From positions 62,001 through 126,000 of the forward strand of contig NZ_JARRAF010000008.1 of assembly GCF_030129945.1 (NCBI RefSeq): 64,000 nt of DNA, in the 5' to 3' direction. The position numbers were made by a program, and so were the translations under genes. The notes beneath the pieces are model-generated. The model was not told the DNA's origin, did not search any database, and worked only from the letters and a program-made list of their open reading frames with translations. Positions 1 through 8,823 of this stretch are shown here, in pieces (position 1 is the first letter of the stretch; every line of letters starts with the position of its first letter). This DNA comes from Parachitinimonas caeni (GTDB taxonomy: Bacteria > Pseudomonadota > Gammaproteobacteria > Burkholderiales > Chitinimonadaceae).

Positions 1-626
1 TACTCGTGCGAACGGTGCATCGGGTTACGGGTCTGGAAAGCCGCAATCGTCTTCCAGCCCCGTTGTACAAACTGTTCACGGGTTTGCGCTGGCGTCAGGA
101 ACTGATCGCCGTATTCTTCAGGGAAGCCCCCCGTAGTCAGCACCTTCACAGGGCCGGCAAGGTTCACCTCGCCCTGCTCCATGACCATCTTGACGCCCGG
201 ATGCTCCGGGTCGGTCGTACGGAACACCTGCTGACACTCGTGGGCCTTGTCGATCTGGTACTTTTCGGTGAGCTTGAGTGTGGCGACGATCTCATCGTTT
301 TCCGGATCGTACAGCGCAACATCCTGGCCTACGGACAGGCCATCGGCCAGTTCGCGACGGGTAGACAAAGTAATCGGAATCGGCCAGAACAACCCATTGG
401 CCAGGCGATACCCATCGCAGACACCCGCCCAATCGGCGTGGGTCATGAATCCATCCAGCGGAGTAAAACCGCCAATGCCCAGCATGATCAGGTCGCCCTT
501 TTCACGCGAGCTGACCGGGATGCGGGGCAACCCCTGGGCGCGCTCGCGTTCCGCCACCAGGGCAGCGCCTTCTAGCAACAGGGGTTTCAGATCACCACCG
601 CCGTGGGGAGACACGAGTTTACTCAT
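1..626 (-). CDS. sat: ATP sulfurylase (sulfate adenylyltransferase), 5' part; 3' end lies outside the window
   Basis: Reading the minus strand from the ATG at 626 gives 208 uninterrupted codons that run off the window edge. The N-terminal part is the PUA-like domain of ATP sulfurylases; near the visible end (about residues 198-208) is QTRNPMHRSHEY, the nucleotide-binding QTRNPxHRxHE signature of the single-chain enzyme. The enzyme makes adenosine 5'-phosphosulfate from ATP and sulfate, or runs in reverse in sulfur oxidisers. This is the homo-oligomeric Sat type rather than CysDN. The ORFs on the other strand here are shadows. Whether it serves assimilation or sulfur oxidation cannot be told from the visible part. 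Confidence 0.93.
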   Translation of the reverse strand, partial: MSKLVSPHGGGDLKPLLLEGAALVAERERAQGLPRIPVSSREKGDLIMLGIGGFTPLDGFMTHADWAGVCDGYRLANGLFWPIPITLSTRRELADGLSVGQDVALYDPENDEIVATLKLTEKYQIDKAHECQQVFRTTDPEHPGVKMVMEQGEVNLAGPVKVLTTGGFPEEYGDQFLTPAQTREQFVQRGWKTIAAFQTRNPMHRSHE

Positions 627-800
627 GGCAGACAAAGCCTCGTCAAACAGTAAAGCGCCGACTATAACATTGGCTAAAGAACCATTTACTGGCCGTTTCT
701 GCTATTCAAATAGCGTGCCGGAATATTGAAAGCGTCTGTCGATTCAAACAGTGTGAAACTGTCACAACCTGCACGACAGTCAGACAAAAAGGTAGCATTG

Positions 801-1682
801 ATGGCATCGAGTGAAACGGGAGCGTCGCCAATGCTCCGCCAGATATCTGAAAACGAAGCACAAAACCTGCTGAAAAGCCTGACGATACCAGCAAGACCGC
901 AGATTCTGGCCGACCTCGCCGCCGAGCAGGCCAGACCTGCAGCAGACCTGCGCAAGGTTGCCGAACTGATCAGTCAGGACGTATCCCTGGCGGCCGCAGT
1001 GTTGAAAATTGCCAACTCATCGGCGTTTGCCCGAGGGCAGGTCAGCACGATTCCCGAGGCGGCCACCTATCTGGGGCTGACGAATCTGGGCAATGTCGTA
1101 GCCAGCGTTTCACTTCGTAAAGCCTTGCCCAAACCACACAACTTCGATATCGGGCAATTCTGGACTCACACCCTTGGCATCGCCGCCCTCGCAGCATTGG
1201 CGGCCAGTCAGTTCCGCCTGTGCAGCGCCGATCAGGCCCATCTGTTCGGTTTGCTCAGGGATAGCGGCATGCCGGTGCTGGCCCAGCGTTTTAGCCACTA
1301 TGGCAAAACGCTCCAGCAAGGCGCAGAGCAGCCGGACAACCTGCCTGCTCTGGAAGAGGCCATACATCGCGTGGGTCACGATGTGGTGGGTTACCTGCTC
1401 GCTCGTAGCTGGAATCTGCCGGTGACACTGCAACAGGCAATTCTGCATCATCATGCTTTCAGCCTGTTGCAGACGGAGGACGCAAGTCTGGAACCTCAGG
1501 CACTGACCCTGATCGCGCTGGCACGACTGGCCGAGCACCTGGTCATCACCCGCAGCAAACTCAGCCGCGACCCCGGCTGGTCTGCCGTGGGCGGGATTGT
1601 CGTGGGCTATCTGGGCCTGCACTCGGATGACATCGAGCACCTGGCGGAAGAAGCCAGTCAGCTTGAGTCGGTTATGGAATAA
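801..1682 (+). CDS. HDOD domain protein
   Basis: A 293-residue protein dominated by an HDOD domain, the metal-dependent-hydrolase-like output module found in bacterial signalling proteins. Typical signs are the SQDVSLAAAVLKIANSS segment, the GLTNLGNVV helix and the HRVGHDVVGYLLARSWNLP region. I prefer the ATG at 801, with AAGG about 8 bases upstream; the frame stays open to 726, and 831 is another possible start. No other domain is attached. Members usually act in regulation or second-messenger signalling, but no partner is visible here. It is divergent from sat and followed by a binding-protein gene. Confidence 0.85.
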   Translation: MASSETGASPMLRQISENEAQNLLKSLTIPARPQILADLAAEQARPAADLRKVAELISQDVSLAAAVLKIANSSAFARGQVSTIPEAATYLGLTNLGNVVASVSLRKALPKPHNFDIGQFWTHTLGIAALAALAASQFRLCSADQAHLFGLLRDSGMPVLAQRFSHYGKTLQQGAEQPDNLPALEEAIHRVGHDVVGYLLARSWNLPVTLQQAILHHHAFSLLQTEDASLEPQALTLIALARLAEHLVITRSKLSRDPGWSAVGGIVVGYLGLHSDDIEHLAEEASQLESVME

Positions 1683-1865
1683 ACACCACGGGGCCAGACC
1701 CTGCGAACGGGTCCTGTTGAAGCAATCCCCATGCGTCGCCTGCGCCATCTGTTCTGCCATCGGCAAAACGGATCCGGCGGTCATGGCCCGCCGAGGCGCG
1801 GTCACAAGACGATCGGCCACCTCGCGACGGACGCACCAATACAATTTCTGGAGACAGTAGCAACC

Positions 1866-2993
1866 ATGCGCAACATCGCACTACGGCTGACCACAGCGGT
1901 CATCGCCGCAAGCTTCCTGCTTACGACGCCAGCGCAGGCCGCTGGCAAGGTTTATCTGGGCCGCGTGGGCGCCCTGAGCAGCAAGATCAAAGAGAAAGTG
2001 GAAAGCAGCAATGCCACGCTGACGAAGTTCTTCGAGGAGATCAATCGCAAAGGAGGCATCCATGGCAATCAGATCGAACTGGTTTTTGGTGATGACGGAT
2101 TCGACTCGAATCGCCACGTTGAAGAGACCAAGCGCATCATCGCCAAGCACCAACCGATAGCTTTTATCGGTTCTTCCGGCTCGGGCGGACCGCAGGAACT
2201 GATCAAGCAAGGCATTCTGGCCGAAGCCAGAATACCGCTGATTGCACCGATCACCGGGGCAATTCCCTTGCGCAACGACCCCTATATCTTCCCGATCCGT
2301 GCCAGCTGGGTTGATGAGCTGCAAAAGCTGTCCCAACAGGTGCAGGCATTGGGCCATCAACGGGTTGCGGTGTTGTATCAGAACGATAGTGACGGCAAGT
2401 TCGGCGTGTTTGCTGCACGGCAGGAATTCAAGAAGCTGAACATGGACCTCGTGGCCACGGCCGCCTACGATCGCAACACCATGGACGTCGCACCTGCGGT
2501 CAAAACCCTGCTCGAAGCCCAGCCTACCGCCATCCTGCTCGCCGGGGTACAGGAAGCTTTGGCCGAATTTCTCAAGCAATACCGGCTGGCCGGGGGAACG
2601 GCCCAGATGTACACCATCTCGGTCGTCGATGCCCAGGAGCTGATCCAGGTTGCAGGCATCAACGCGGCCCGAGGCACCGGTATCAGTCAGGTATTGCCGT
2701 TCATTTTTGCTGACTCCACGCCGATTTCGAAGGAGTACCGGGCCTTTGCCAAGCGCAACAAGCTGAACATCGGCTACACCGAGTTCGAGTTTTATATTGC
2801 AGGCAAACTGGTGGCCGAAGCCCTGCGCAAAGCAGGGAGCGAGCCCACCGGGGAAAAGCTCATCAAGGCTCTCGAATCCCTCGATAACTTCAACGTTGGT
2901 GGATACCGCCTCTCCTTCGCCCCAGACCGCCACGCCGGCTCGAAGTTTGTCGAAGTCACGGTCATCGGCCAAAGCGGGCAGCTGGTGCGCTAG
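1866..2993 (+). CDS. Periplasmic binding protein, Leu/Ile/Val (LivJ) type
   Basis: 375 residues with a clear Sec signal peptide (MRNIALRLTT...PAQAA) and the two-lobed type I periplasmic binding fold of branched-chain amino-acid/amide receptors: GDDGFDSNRHVEETKRII, IAFIGSSGSGG and VAVLYQNDSDGKFG. The start at 1866 is chosen because the signal peptide begins there, although the frame is open from 1731. No permease or ATPase gene is adjacent, so it is an orphan receptor. It resembles the protein at 45116-46255 in layout and C-terminus (both end near SKFV[ED][VL]TVI). Ligand unknown. Confidence 0.9.
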   Translation: MRNIALRLTTAVIAASFLLTTPAQAAGKVYLGRVGALSSKIKEKVESSNATLTKFFEEINRKGGIHGNQIELVFGDDGFDSNRHVEETKRIIAKHQPIAFIGSSGSGGPQELIKQGILAEARIPLIAPITGAIPLRNDPYIFPIRASWVDELQKLSQQVQALGHQRVAVLYQNDSDGKFGVFAARQEFKKLNMDLVATAAYDRNTMDVAPAVKTLLEAQPTAILLAGVQEALAEFLKQYRLAGGTAQMYTISVVDAQELIQVAGINAARGTGISQVLPFIFADSTPISKEYRAFAKRNKLNIGYTEFEFYIAGKLVAEALRKAGSEPTGEKLIKALESLDNFNVGGYRLSFAPDRHAGSKFVEVTVIGQSGQLVR

Positions 2994-3062
2994 TTGTAAC
3001 CTTCACCGCCAGGCTTGCGCGCAATCAAGCCTGGCTGGCCACTCTGCCCTACAATTGCGCCT

Positions 3063-5549
3063 ATGCAAACCGATACCTCCTCTCCAAACAGCCAGTGTTT
3101 TCACTGTGGCCTGCCCGTACCGGCAGATGCCCAGACGCCACCGACCTACCCCATCCAGTACCGACAGCAAACCCGGGCAGCCTGTTGTGCGGGTTGTCAG
3201 GCCGTTGCCAGCACCATCATCGAATCGGGGCTGGATCAGTACTACGCCCAGCGAGACACCCTGCCCTCGCGGAGCGACCCTCTGCCCGCCGAGCTGACCA
3301 ATACGCTGAAGCTCTACGATCAGCGCGAAGTACAAGCCAGCTTTGTGCGCGATGAAGGCAATGCCCGCGAAGCCGCGCTGATTCTCGAAGGCATCACCTG
3401 TGCCGCGTGCGTCTGGCTCAATGAGCGACACCTGACCAGCCTGCCGGGCGTATTGGAAGTCGGCATCAACTACAGCACCCATCGCGCCCGCATCCGCTGG
3501 GATGAAAACCAGATCAAGCTGTCCGACATCCTGGCGGCTGTGGCCAGTATTGGCTACCGCGCCCACCCCTACGACCCCGGCCGCCACGAGCAGCTGGCCC
3601 AGCAAGAGCGCCGTAGCGCGCTCAACCGCTTGTGGATAGCCGGCCTGTCGATGATGCAGGTCATGATGTACGCCGTCCCGGTCTATCTGGCCGGTGCCGG
3701 GACCATCGAAGCCGACATGGAGCGCCTGATGCGCTGGGCCAGCCTGATTCTGACCCTGCCAGTCGTCGTCTACTCATGCTGGCCGTTCTACCTCGGCGTC
3801 TGGCGCGACGCCAAAGCACGCCGGGTTGGTATGGATGCTCCCGTCACCCTGGGCGTGCTCGCCGCCTTCATCGCCAGCGTGCATGCAACGGTGGTCGGGC
3901 GGGGCGAGGTGTACTTCGACTCCGTGTCGATGTTTGTCTTTCTGTTACTGGGGGGGCGCTATCTGGAAATGGTTGCCCGTCGCAAAGCCGGCGCTGCAGC
4001 CGAGGCGCTGATCAAACTCATACCGGCCTTTGCCCACCGTCTGCTGGGCTTTCCCGCCAATCGCGAGCCGGATACCGTCACCGTTGCCTCGCTCAAGGCC
4101 GGCGACATCCTGCTGGTCAAACCGGGCGAGACATTTCCGGCAGATGGCGAAGTGCTGGAGGGCCGAAGCTCGGCCAATGAATCGCTACTAACCGGCGAAA
4201 GCCGGCCGATTGCCAAGACAGAAGGCGCCAGCGTGATTGGCGGCGCCATCAATCTCGACTCGCCCCTGATCATTCGTGCCACACAGGTAGGCCAGGACAC
4301 CCAGCTCTCTGCCATCGTGCGCCTGCTCGACCGTGCGATGGGCGACAAACCCAGGCTGGCACAGCTGGCAGACCGGGTCGCAGCCCATTTTGTGCTGGTA
4401 TTGCTGATCATTGCAGCGATTGGCTACGGGTATTGGCACGGTGTCGCACCCGAGCACGCCCTGCCGATTACCGTCGCGGTGCTGGTCATCTCCTGCCCTT
4501 GCGCCCTCTCCCTGGCAACGCCAGCGGCACTGACAGCGGCAACAGGGTGGCTGGCCGGAGAAGGCTTACTGGTAACACGAGGCCATGCGCTCGAATCGCT
4601 GGCGCATGTCACCGATGCGGTCTTCGATAAAACCGGAACCCTCACCCACGGTGAACCCCGTGTGCTGGCGACCTTGCCGCTGGCCATGCCGGAAGGCCCC
4701 GCCCGTGAACTCGCCGCAGCCCTGGAAGCCGCCTCTGAGCACCCGCTGGCCAAGGCTATTCGCCACGGCATAGAAGTCCCCGCCCTGGCAATTTCCGATG
4801 TTGCCAACCACCCCGGCGCCGGCATCGAAGCGTGCCTGGATGGTCAGCGATTGCGCATTGGCCACCCGCGCTTTGTGGCAGACGGTTGCGCCGAAGCGCC
4901 GCCGCCTGCCTTGTCAGGCTGGCAGACCGCCCACACCATCGTTGCACTGGCCAATGAAAGTCAGTGGCTGGCTGCGTTCGCACTCGGCGACGGCATTCGC
5001 CCCGAGGCGGCCGATGCCCTGCAACGCCTGCGCACCATTCACCCCGGCATCACCCTGCATCTGGTCAGTGGCGATGCCAGCGGCCCGGTCTTAGCCGTTG
5101 CAGGCGAGCTGGGCATCCCCCATCAACGGGCAGAGCAGACCCCGGCCGGCAAACTCGAGTATGTACAGAATCTGCAGGCGCACGGGCGTCGCGTCTTGAT
5201 GGTTGGGGATGGCATCAACGATGCGCCGGTGCTGGCCGCCGCCGATGTTTCGATTGCCGTCGCCGGAGGGGCCGACCTCGCACAAACCACGGGTGATCTG
5301 GTTCTGATAGGGCATCTGGGTGCAATCGCCGATGGCGTCACACTCGGCCGCCGCACCCGCACTATCATCGCCCAGAATCTATGGTGGTCACTCGGTTACA
5401 ACCTGGTCGCCATCCCCTTTGCCCTCAGCGGTCTCGTCACCCCCTGGCTTGCCAGCCTCGGCATGGCGGGCAGCTCACTACTGGTAGTTGTCAACGCATT
5501 ACGGCTGGCCAAACCCGGCTATTCCACCACCAAGCCCAGGTCGGGCTAG
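3063..5549 (+). CDS. ccoI: Copper-translocating P-type ATPase, CcoI/FixI type
   Basis: An 828-residue P1B-type ATPase. The N-terminus has a CxxC pair (C12, C15) and a CCAGC cluster (C41-C45) as in CcoI/FixI proteins, then an HMA domain with metal site GITCAAC (C113, C116). The membrane metal site is CPC (C478-P-C480), the phosphorylation motif DKTGT starts at D522, and GDGINDAP lies in the P domain. CcoI-type pumps move Cu(I) to the periplasm for cbb3 oxidase or other cuproenzymes. No ccoNOP genes are nearby, so the exact client is inferred; NirK, SCO and a multicopper oxidase encoded in the window are other copper users. The TAG stop lies within a repeat element. Confidence 0.85.
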   Translation: MQTDTSSPNSQCFHCGLPVPADAQTPPTYPIQYRQQTRAACCAGCQAVASTIIESGLDQYYAQRDTLPSRSDPLPAELTNTLKLYDQREVQASFVRDEGNAREAALILEGITCAACVWLNERHLTSLPGVLEVGINYSTHRARIRWDENQIKLSDILAAVASIGYRAHPYDPGRHEQLAQQERRSALNRLWIAGLSMMQVMMYAVPVYLAGAGTIEADMERLMRWASLILTLPVVVYSCWPFYLGVWRDAKARRVGMDAPVTLGVLAAFIASVHATVVGRGEVYFDSVSMFVFLLLGGRYLEMVARRKAGAAAEALIKLIPAFAHRLLGFPANREPDTVTVASLKAGDILLVKPGETFPADGEVLEGRSSANESLLTGESRPIAKTEGASVIGGAINLDSPLIIRATQVGQDTQLSAIVRLLDRAMGDKPRLAQLADRVAAHFVLVLLIIAAIGYGYWHGVAPEHALPITVAVLVISCPCALSLATPAALTAATGWLAGEGLLVTRGHALESLAHVTDAVFDKTGTLTHGEPRVLATLPLAMPEGPARELAAALEAASEHPLAKAIRHGIEVPALAISDVANHPGAGIEACLDGQRLRIGHPRFVADGCAEAPPPALSGWQTAHTIVALANESQWLAAFALGDGIRPEAADALQRLRTIHPGITLHLVSGDASGPVLAVAGELGIPHQRAEQTPAGKLEYVQNLQAHGRRVLMVGDGINDAPVLAAADVSIAVAGGADLAQTTGDLVLIGHLGAIADGVTLGRRTRTIIAQNLWWSLGYNLVAIPFALSGLVTPWLASLGMAGSSLLVVVNALRLAKPGYSTTKPRSG

Positions 5550-5715
5550 GTTCTGTTGACGCAAGGTGTACAGTCGCGCCGGATCGAGTTTTGGGGCGAG
5601 GCAGGGTAAACGCGGTTTAGCGAGCGAAATAAGCGATCCCTAACGACGCTCTGCGCCTTGTTCCAGGCCGCTTTCCGGCGCAACGCGATCTACAAACCTT
5701 AGTCAACAGAACCTA
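5547..5715. repeat. Dispersed TIR element, copy A
   Basis: A 169-bp non-coding element bounded by perfect 14-bp inverted repeats, TAGGTTCTGTTGAC at 5547-5560 and its complement at 5702-5715. The left TAG is the stop codon of the ccoI gene. The right end abuts the stop of the convergent gene at 5717. The interior carries modules shared with other copies: the stretch with GCAGGGTAAACGCGGTTTAG (also in copy G), AGCGAGCGAAATAAGCGA (inverted in copy F) and CAGGCCGCTTTCCGGCG (in copy B). Element ends beginning and ending in TA suggest insertion at TA. Confidence 0.85.
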
Positions 5716-5716
5716 A

Positions 5717-6064
5717 TCACCCCATTCCATTCACAACCGTCACTCTGTCTCGTTTCCCCATCTTCAGCTCAAGCCAATAGCCTCCCATATGCCCCAGCCC
5801 GGGCCAGACGGGATTGGGTGCTACCAGCAATTTGCCGGAAATACGAACGACCGAACCGTCATCCTGCCAGGGTAGCAGCCGGCCTTTATAGGTCGAAATC
5901 CAGACTGCTGGCGCAAAAAGAACTGCAGGGTCCGGTGCAAAGTCATCCAGAGCCCATAGCTCCTGCTGTTCAATGCCGACGCGCAAGCGTCCGACCACCA
6001 CAATATGCTGGCCATTTAGCGGTCTGGCCTGACTGAATAGCTGACTGACGGTTAGAGGGTTCAT
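5717..6064 (-). CDS. Hypothetical protein, 115 residues
   Basis: A small soluble protein without signal peptide or membrane segment. It has alternating hydrophobic strands (HIVVVGRLRVG, ELWALDDF, VVRISGKLL, YWLELKMGKR) and could be a small beta-barrel or OB-like fold; that is only a guess. I do not recognise the family. It is convergent with the copper ATPase gene, and the two stops are separated by repeat copy A. Its own TGA stop directly adjoins the element end. Confidence 0.6.
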   Translation of the reverse strand: MNPLTVSQLFSQARPLNGQHIVVVGRLRVGIEQQELWALDDFAPDPAVLFAPAVWISTYKGRLLPWQDDGSVVRISGKLLVAPNPVWPGLGHMGGYWLELKMGKRDRVTVVNGMG

Positions 6065-6455
6065 TCCGGCACCTCAAGTTCGTTGCCTTCAATCATCCCG
6101 ATAATTCTTGCGGCCGCACAGAGCAGGCCATTTGTCCTGCCGCCCCGCAATGCGGACTACCCCATCCAGCACCCCGGCCTAGTACTTTAGGCCAGTTATT
6201 TATTCAGTCCATTCGTATCACTATTTCATCTGAAGCGGCCCGGTGCTGCGACGCCTTTACAACAGTTTGCACTTGCCAAGGCAGGGGTGGATGGCTTGTT
6301 TTTTTTGTATTTATTTAGCATTGACCGAAATCAAGCTTTTGAATTTTGTTGCTGCCCTCGCAACCAGACCTGCGTTTCCTCAAACCTGCCGGATCGATAA
6401 TTTAAAAAACATTCAAATTTCTTCTTAACAGTTTTATCTGTAATGGAGCCTGGCA
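6065..6455. other. Intergenic region upstream of norB
   Basis: A 391-bp gap between the divergent genes at 6064 and 6456. The half nearest norB is AT-rich and holds the FNR/DNR-type box at 6321-6334. I see no coding sequence or other repeat here. Confidence 0.7.
6321..6334 (+). promoter_or_regulatory. FNR/DNR-type operator upstream of norB
   Basis: TTGACCGAAATCAA fits the CRP/FNR-family site TTGAN6TCAA, with only one departure (C for T at position 5) from TTGATNNNNATCAA. It sits 121 bp before the norB start in AT-rich sequence. FNR-family activators normally bind about 41 bp upstream of transcription starts, which would place a start near 6369. Control by an oxygen- or NO-responsive regulator fits the downstream denitrification genes. 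No such regulator gene is in the window. Confidence 0.65.
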
Positions 6456-8732
6456 ATGAAATCGAATCGACGCATCTGGCAAGGGCTGGCGCTGGTATTT
6501 GCGCTGTCCTTTGCCGCCCTGCTCTGGATGGGGCGGGAAATCTGGCTGGCGGCACCGCCGATACCGCAGCAGGTGCAAACAGCAAGTGGCAAACCGCTGT
6601 TCAGTGGTGAGCAGATTGATATGGGCCAGCGGGTATGGCTGGCATCTGGCGGACAGCAGCTGGGCACCGTCTGGGGGCATGGCAGCTATGTCGCCCCGGA
6701 CTGGAGCGCAGACTGGCTGCATCGTGAAGCCGTCGCCCTGCGCGAATTGCTGGCGCAAACCGTGGCAGGCAAGCCATTCGCGCAACTCGATGCCGATCAG
6801 CAGGCCGTGGTGTCGAAGCGACTGGTCAGCGAAATGCGGTACAACGGGTTCAATGCCGATCGCAACGTGATTGTGGTCTCAGACCTGCGGGCCCAAGCCA
6901 TCGCCAGTGTCGCCAGCCACTATCTGGCGCTCTATGGCGCCGACCCGTCGCTGAATGGGCTGCGCGAGCAATACGCGATGAATGCGAATCTGCTGCCGAA
7001 TGAAGCCGACCGCCAAGCCCTGACCGCGTTTTTCTTCTGGTCGGCTTGGTCTACCGCAGCCGATCGCCCAGGTGAAGCACTGCATTCCTACACCAACAAC
7101 TGGCCGCACGAGCCGCTGGTGAACAACACGCCAACCACCGCCAATGGCTTGTGGTCGGTTGCCAGCATCATCCTCTTGCTGGCGGGCATTGCCGCCATGG
7201 TGTGGTTCCACGCTGCGCGCGGCGATCACGATGAGTCGCCACGTACCCCGGACAAAGACCCGCTGTTCTCGCTCAAACCCACCCCGTCGATGCTGGCGAC
7301 CCGCAAGTATTTTGTGGTGGTGATCGGCCTGTTTCTGGTTCAGATCGGCATGGGGGCCGTCACGGCGCACTTTGCTGTCGAAGGATCGGGCTTTTTTGGG
7401 ATTCCGCTGGCGGAAGTACTGCCTTTCGTCGTCAGCCGTACCATTCATACCCAGTTTGGCGTGCTGTGGATTGCCACGGCCTGGCTGGCAACTGGTCTGT
7501 TCATTGCACCGCTGCTCGCAGGCTACGAACCCAAATATCAAAAACTGGGGGTCGATGTACTGTTCTGGGCACTGATCTTCATTGTGGTCGGCTCTACCGC
7601 CACCGGCTGGCTGGGTACCTTGCAACGGCGCGGCGTGGAGTTCGCGTTCTGGGTGGGTAACCAGGGGCTGGAATTCACCAGCATGGGCCGGGTCTGGCAG
7701 CTTCTGCTGTTCGTCGGCTTGCTGTTCTGGCTGCTCTTGATGGGCCGTGCGCTGATCCCCGCCATCCGTAAGGCGCAAGAAGGCCGTGGCCTGATTGCGA
7801 TGGTCTTCCTATCAGCCAGCTGTATTGGTCTGTTCTACGCCTCATCGCTGGCATGGGGTCAGCACAGCCATTATTCGATGATCGAATACTGGCGCTGGTG
7901 GCTGGTGCACCTGTGGGTGGAAGGCTTCTTCGAAGTCTTTGCCACCGCCGTGATTGCGCTGATCTTCGCCCGCCTCGGCTTAATCAAGATGGAGAGTGCC
8001 AACCGCGCCATCGTGCTCGAAACCATTGTGTTTCTGGGCGGTGGCATTCTGGGTACCTTGCATCACCTGTACTTCACCGGTGCCTCGACGGGCGTGATTG
8101 CGGTCGGTGCCGTGTTCTCGGCCTTTGAAGTGGTCCCGCTGAGCCTGATCGGTCTGGAAGGCTGGCAAACCTACCGCCGCAGCAAAGCCGCGCCGTGGGT
8201 AGCCGCCTGGCGCTGGCCCATCCTGTGTTTTGTCTCGGTGGGCGTCTGGAACACGGTCGGCGCTGGTCTGCTTGGCTTCGCCATCAATCCACCCATTTCG
8301 CTCTACTACGTGCAGGGTCTGAACATGACGGCCGCACATGGTCACGCCGCCTTGTTCGGGGTCTATGGCATGCTGGGCATCGGCCTGATGCTGTTCTGTC
8401 TGCGCAGCCTGTCGGCCCGCGCTGCCTGGTCGGATCGCTTGGTGGGGGCAGCCTTCTGGCTGCTCAATATCGGGCTGGCAATGATGGTGTTCATGTCGGT
8501 ACTGCCATCGGGCATCTATCAGGCGTGGGCCAGTGTCAGCGAGGGGCTCTGGTATGCCCGTTCGCCGGAAATCATCCATTCGGGGCTGATGCACGCCTTC
8601 GTCTGGGCCCGCGTACCGGGTGATGTGGTGTTTGCGCTGGGTGCCCTGTGCCTCGCCTGGTTTGCGATTCGCCTGCTGTTGGTACCACGTCCGATTGAGC
8701 CGGCGGTATCGCCCCTACCCAACCGGGCCTGA
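6456..8732 (+). CDS. norB: Quinol-dependent nitric oxide reductase (qNOR)
   Basis: 758 residues, close to the usual length of single-subunit qNOR (NorB/NorZ). The N-terminal extension, one membrane segment followed by a periplasmic domain (ALLWMGREIWLAAPP... WGHGSYVAPDWSADWLHRE), replaces the NorC subunit. The rest is the heme-copper-oxidase-like multi-pass core, with conserved segments such as RTIHTQFGVLWIATAWLATG, IEYWRWWLVHLWVEGFFEVF, LHHLYFTG and AAHGHAALFGVYGMLG. It reduces 2 NO to N2O in the inner membrane using quinol. GGAG lies 10 bp before the ATG. The upstream FNR-type box and downstream nirK place it in nitrite respiration or NO detoxification. Confidence 0.96.
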   Translation: MKSNRRIWQGLALVFALSFAALLWMGREIWLAAPPIPQQVQTASGKPLFSGEQIDMGQRVWLASGGQQLGTVWGHGSYVAPDWSADWLHREAVALRELLAQTVAGKPFAQLDADQQAVVSKRLVSEMRYNGFNADRNVIVVSDLRAQAIASVASHYLALYGADPSLNGLREQYAMNANLLPNEADRQALTAFFFWSAWSTAADRPGEALHSYTNNWPHEPLVNNTPTTANGLWSVASIILLLAGIAAMVWFHAARGDHDESPRTPDKDPLFSLKPTPSMLATRKYFVVVIGLFLVQIGMGAVTAHFAVEGSGFFGIPLAEVLPFVVSRTIHTQFGVLWIATAWLATGLFIAPLLAGYEPKYQKLGVDVLFWALIFIVVGSTATGWLGTLQRRGVEFAFWVGNQGLEFTSMGRVWQLLLFVGLLFWLLLMGRALIPAIRKAQEGRGLIAMVFLSASCIGLFYASSLAWGQHSHYSMIEYWRWWLVHLWVEGFFEVFATAVIALIFARLGLIKMESANRAIVLETIVFLGGGILGTLHHLYFTGASTGVIAVGAVFSAFEVVPLSLIGLEGWQTYRRSKAAPWVAAWRWPILCFVSVGVWNTVGAGLLGFAINPPISLYYVQGLNMTAAHGHAALFGVYGMLGIGLMLFCLRSLSARAAWSDRLVGAAFWLLNIGLAMMVFMSVLPSGIYQAWASVSEGLWYARSPEIIHSGLMHAFVWARVPGDVVFALGALCLAWFAIRLLLVPRPIEPAVSPLPNRA

Positions 8733-8737
8733 CGTTA

Positions 8738-8779
8738 GCTGGTCCGCGCAAGGGCGTACTGGCGTCGGACCAGCCACTT
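8738..8779 (+). terminator. Hairpin after norB, possible terminator
   Basis: GCTGGTCCG (8738-8746) pairs perfectly with CGGACCAGC (8766-8774), followed by CACTTTT. The loop is long (19 bases) and the T-run short, so it may only partly terminate norB transcription. Confidence 0.45.
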
Positions 8780-8782
8780 TTG

Positions 8783-8804
8783 CCTGATCGCCGCGATCAG
8801 GTTT
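8783..8804 (+). other. Hairpin in the nirK leader
   Basis: CCTGATCG-CCG-CGATCAGG (8783-8801) is a perfect 8-bp stem followed by TTT, 23 bp before the nirK start. It could terminate norB, stabilise nirK mRNA or act as an operator. The sequence alone does not decide. Confidence 0.4.
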
Positions 8805-8823
8805 CCCTGTGGAATATTCAAAG

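Noticed and set aside
6-575. A 189-codon plus-strand frame at the window start
   Set aside because: Antisense to sat, whose minus-strand translation shows the ATP sulfurylase signature.
6879-7778. A 299-codon minus-strand frame
   Set aside because: Antisense to qNOR; low-complexity Gln/Arg-rich translation without recognisable domains.
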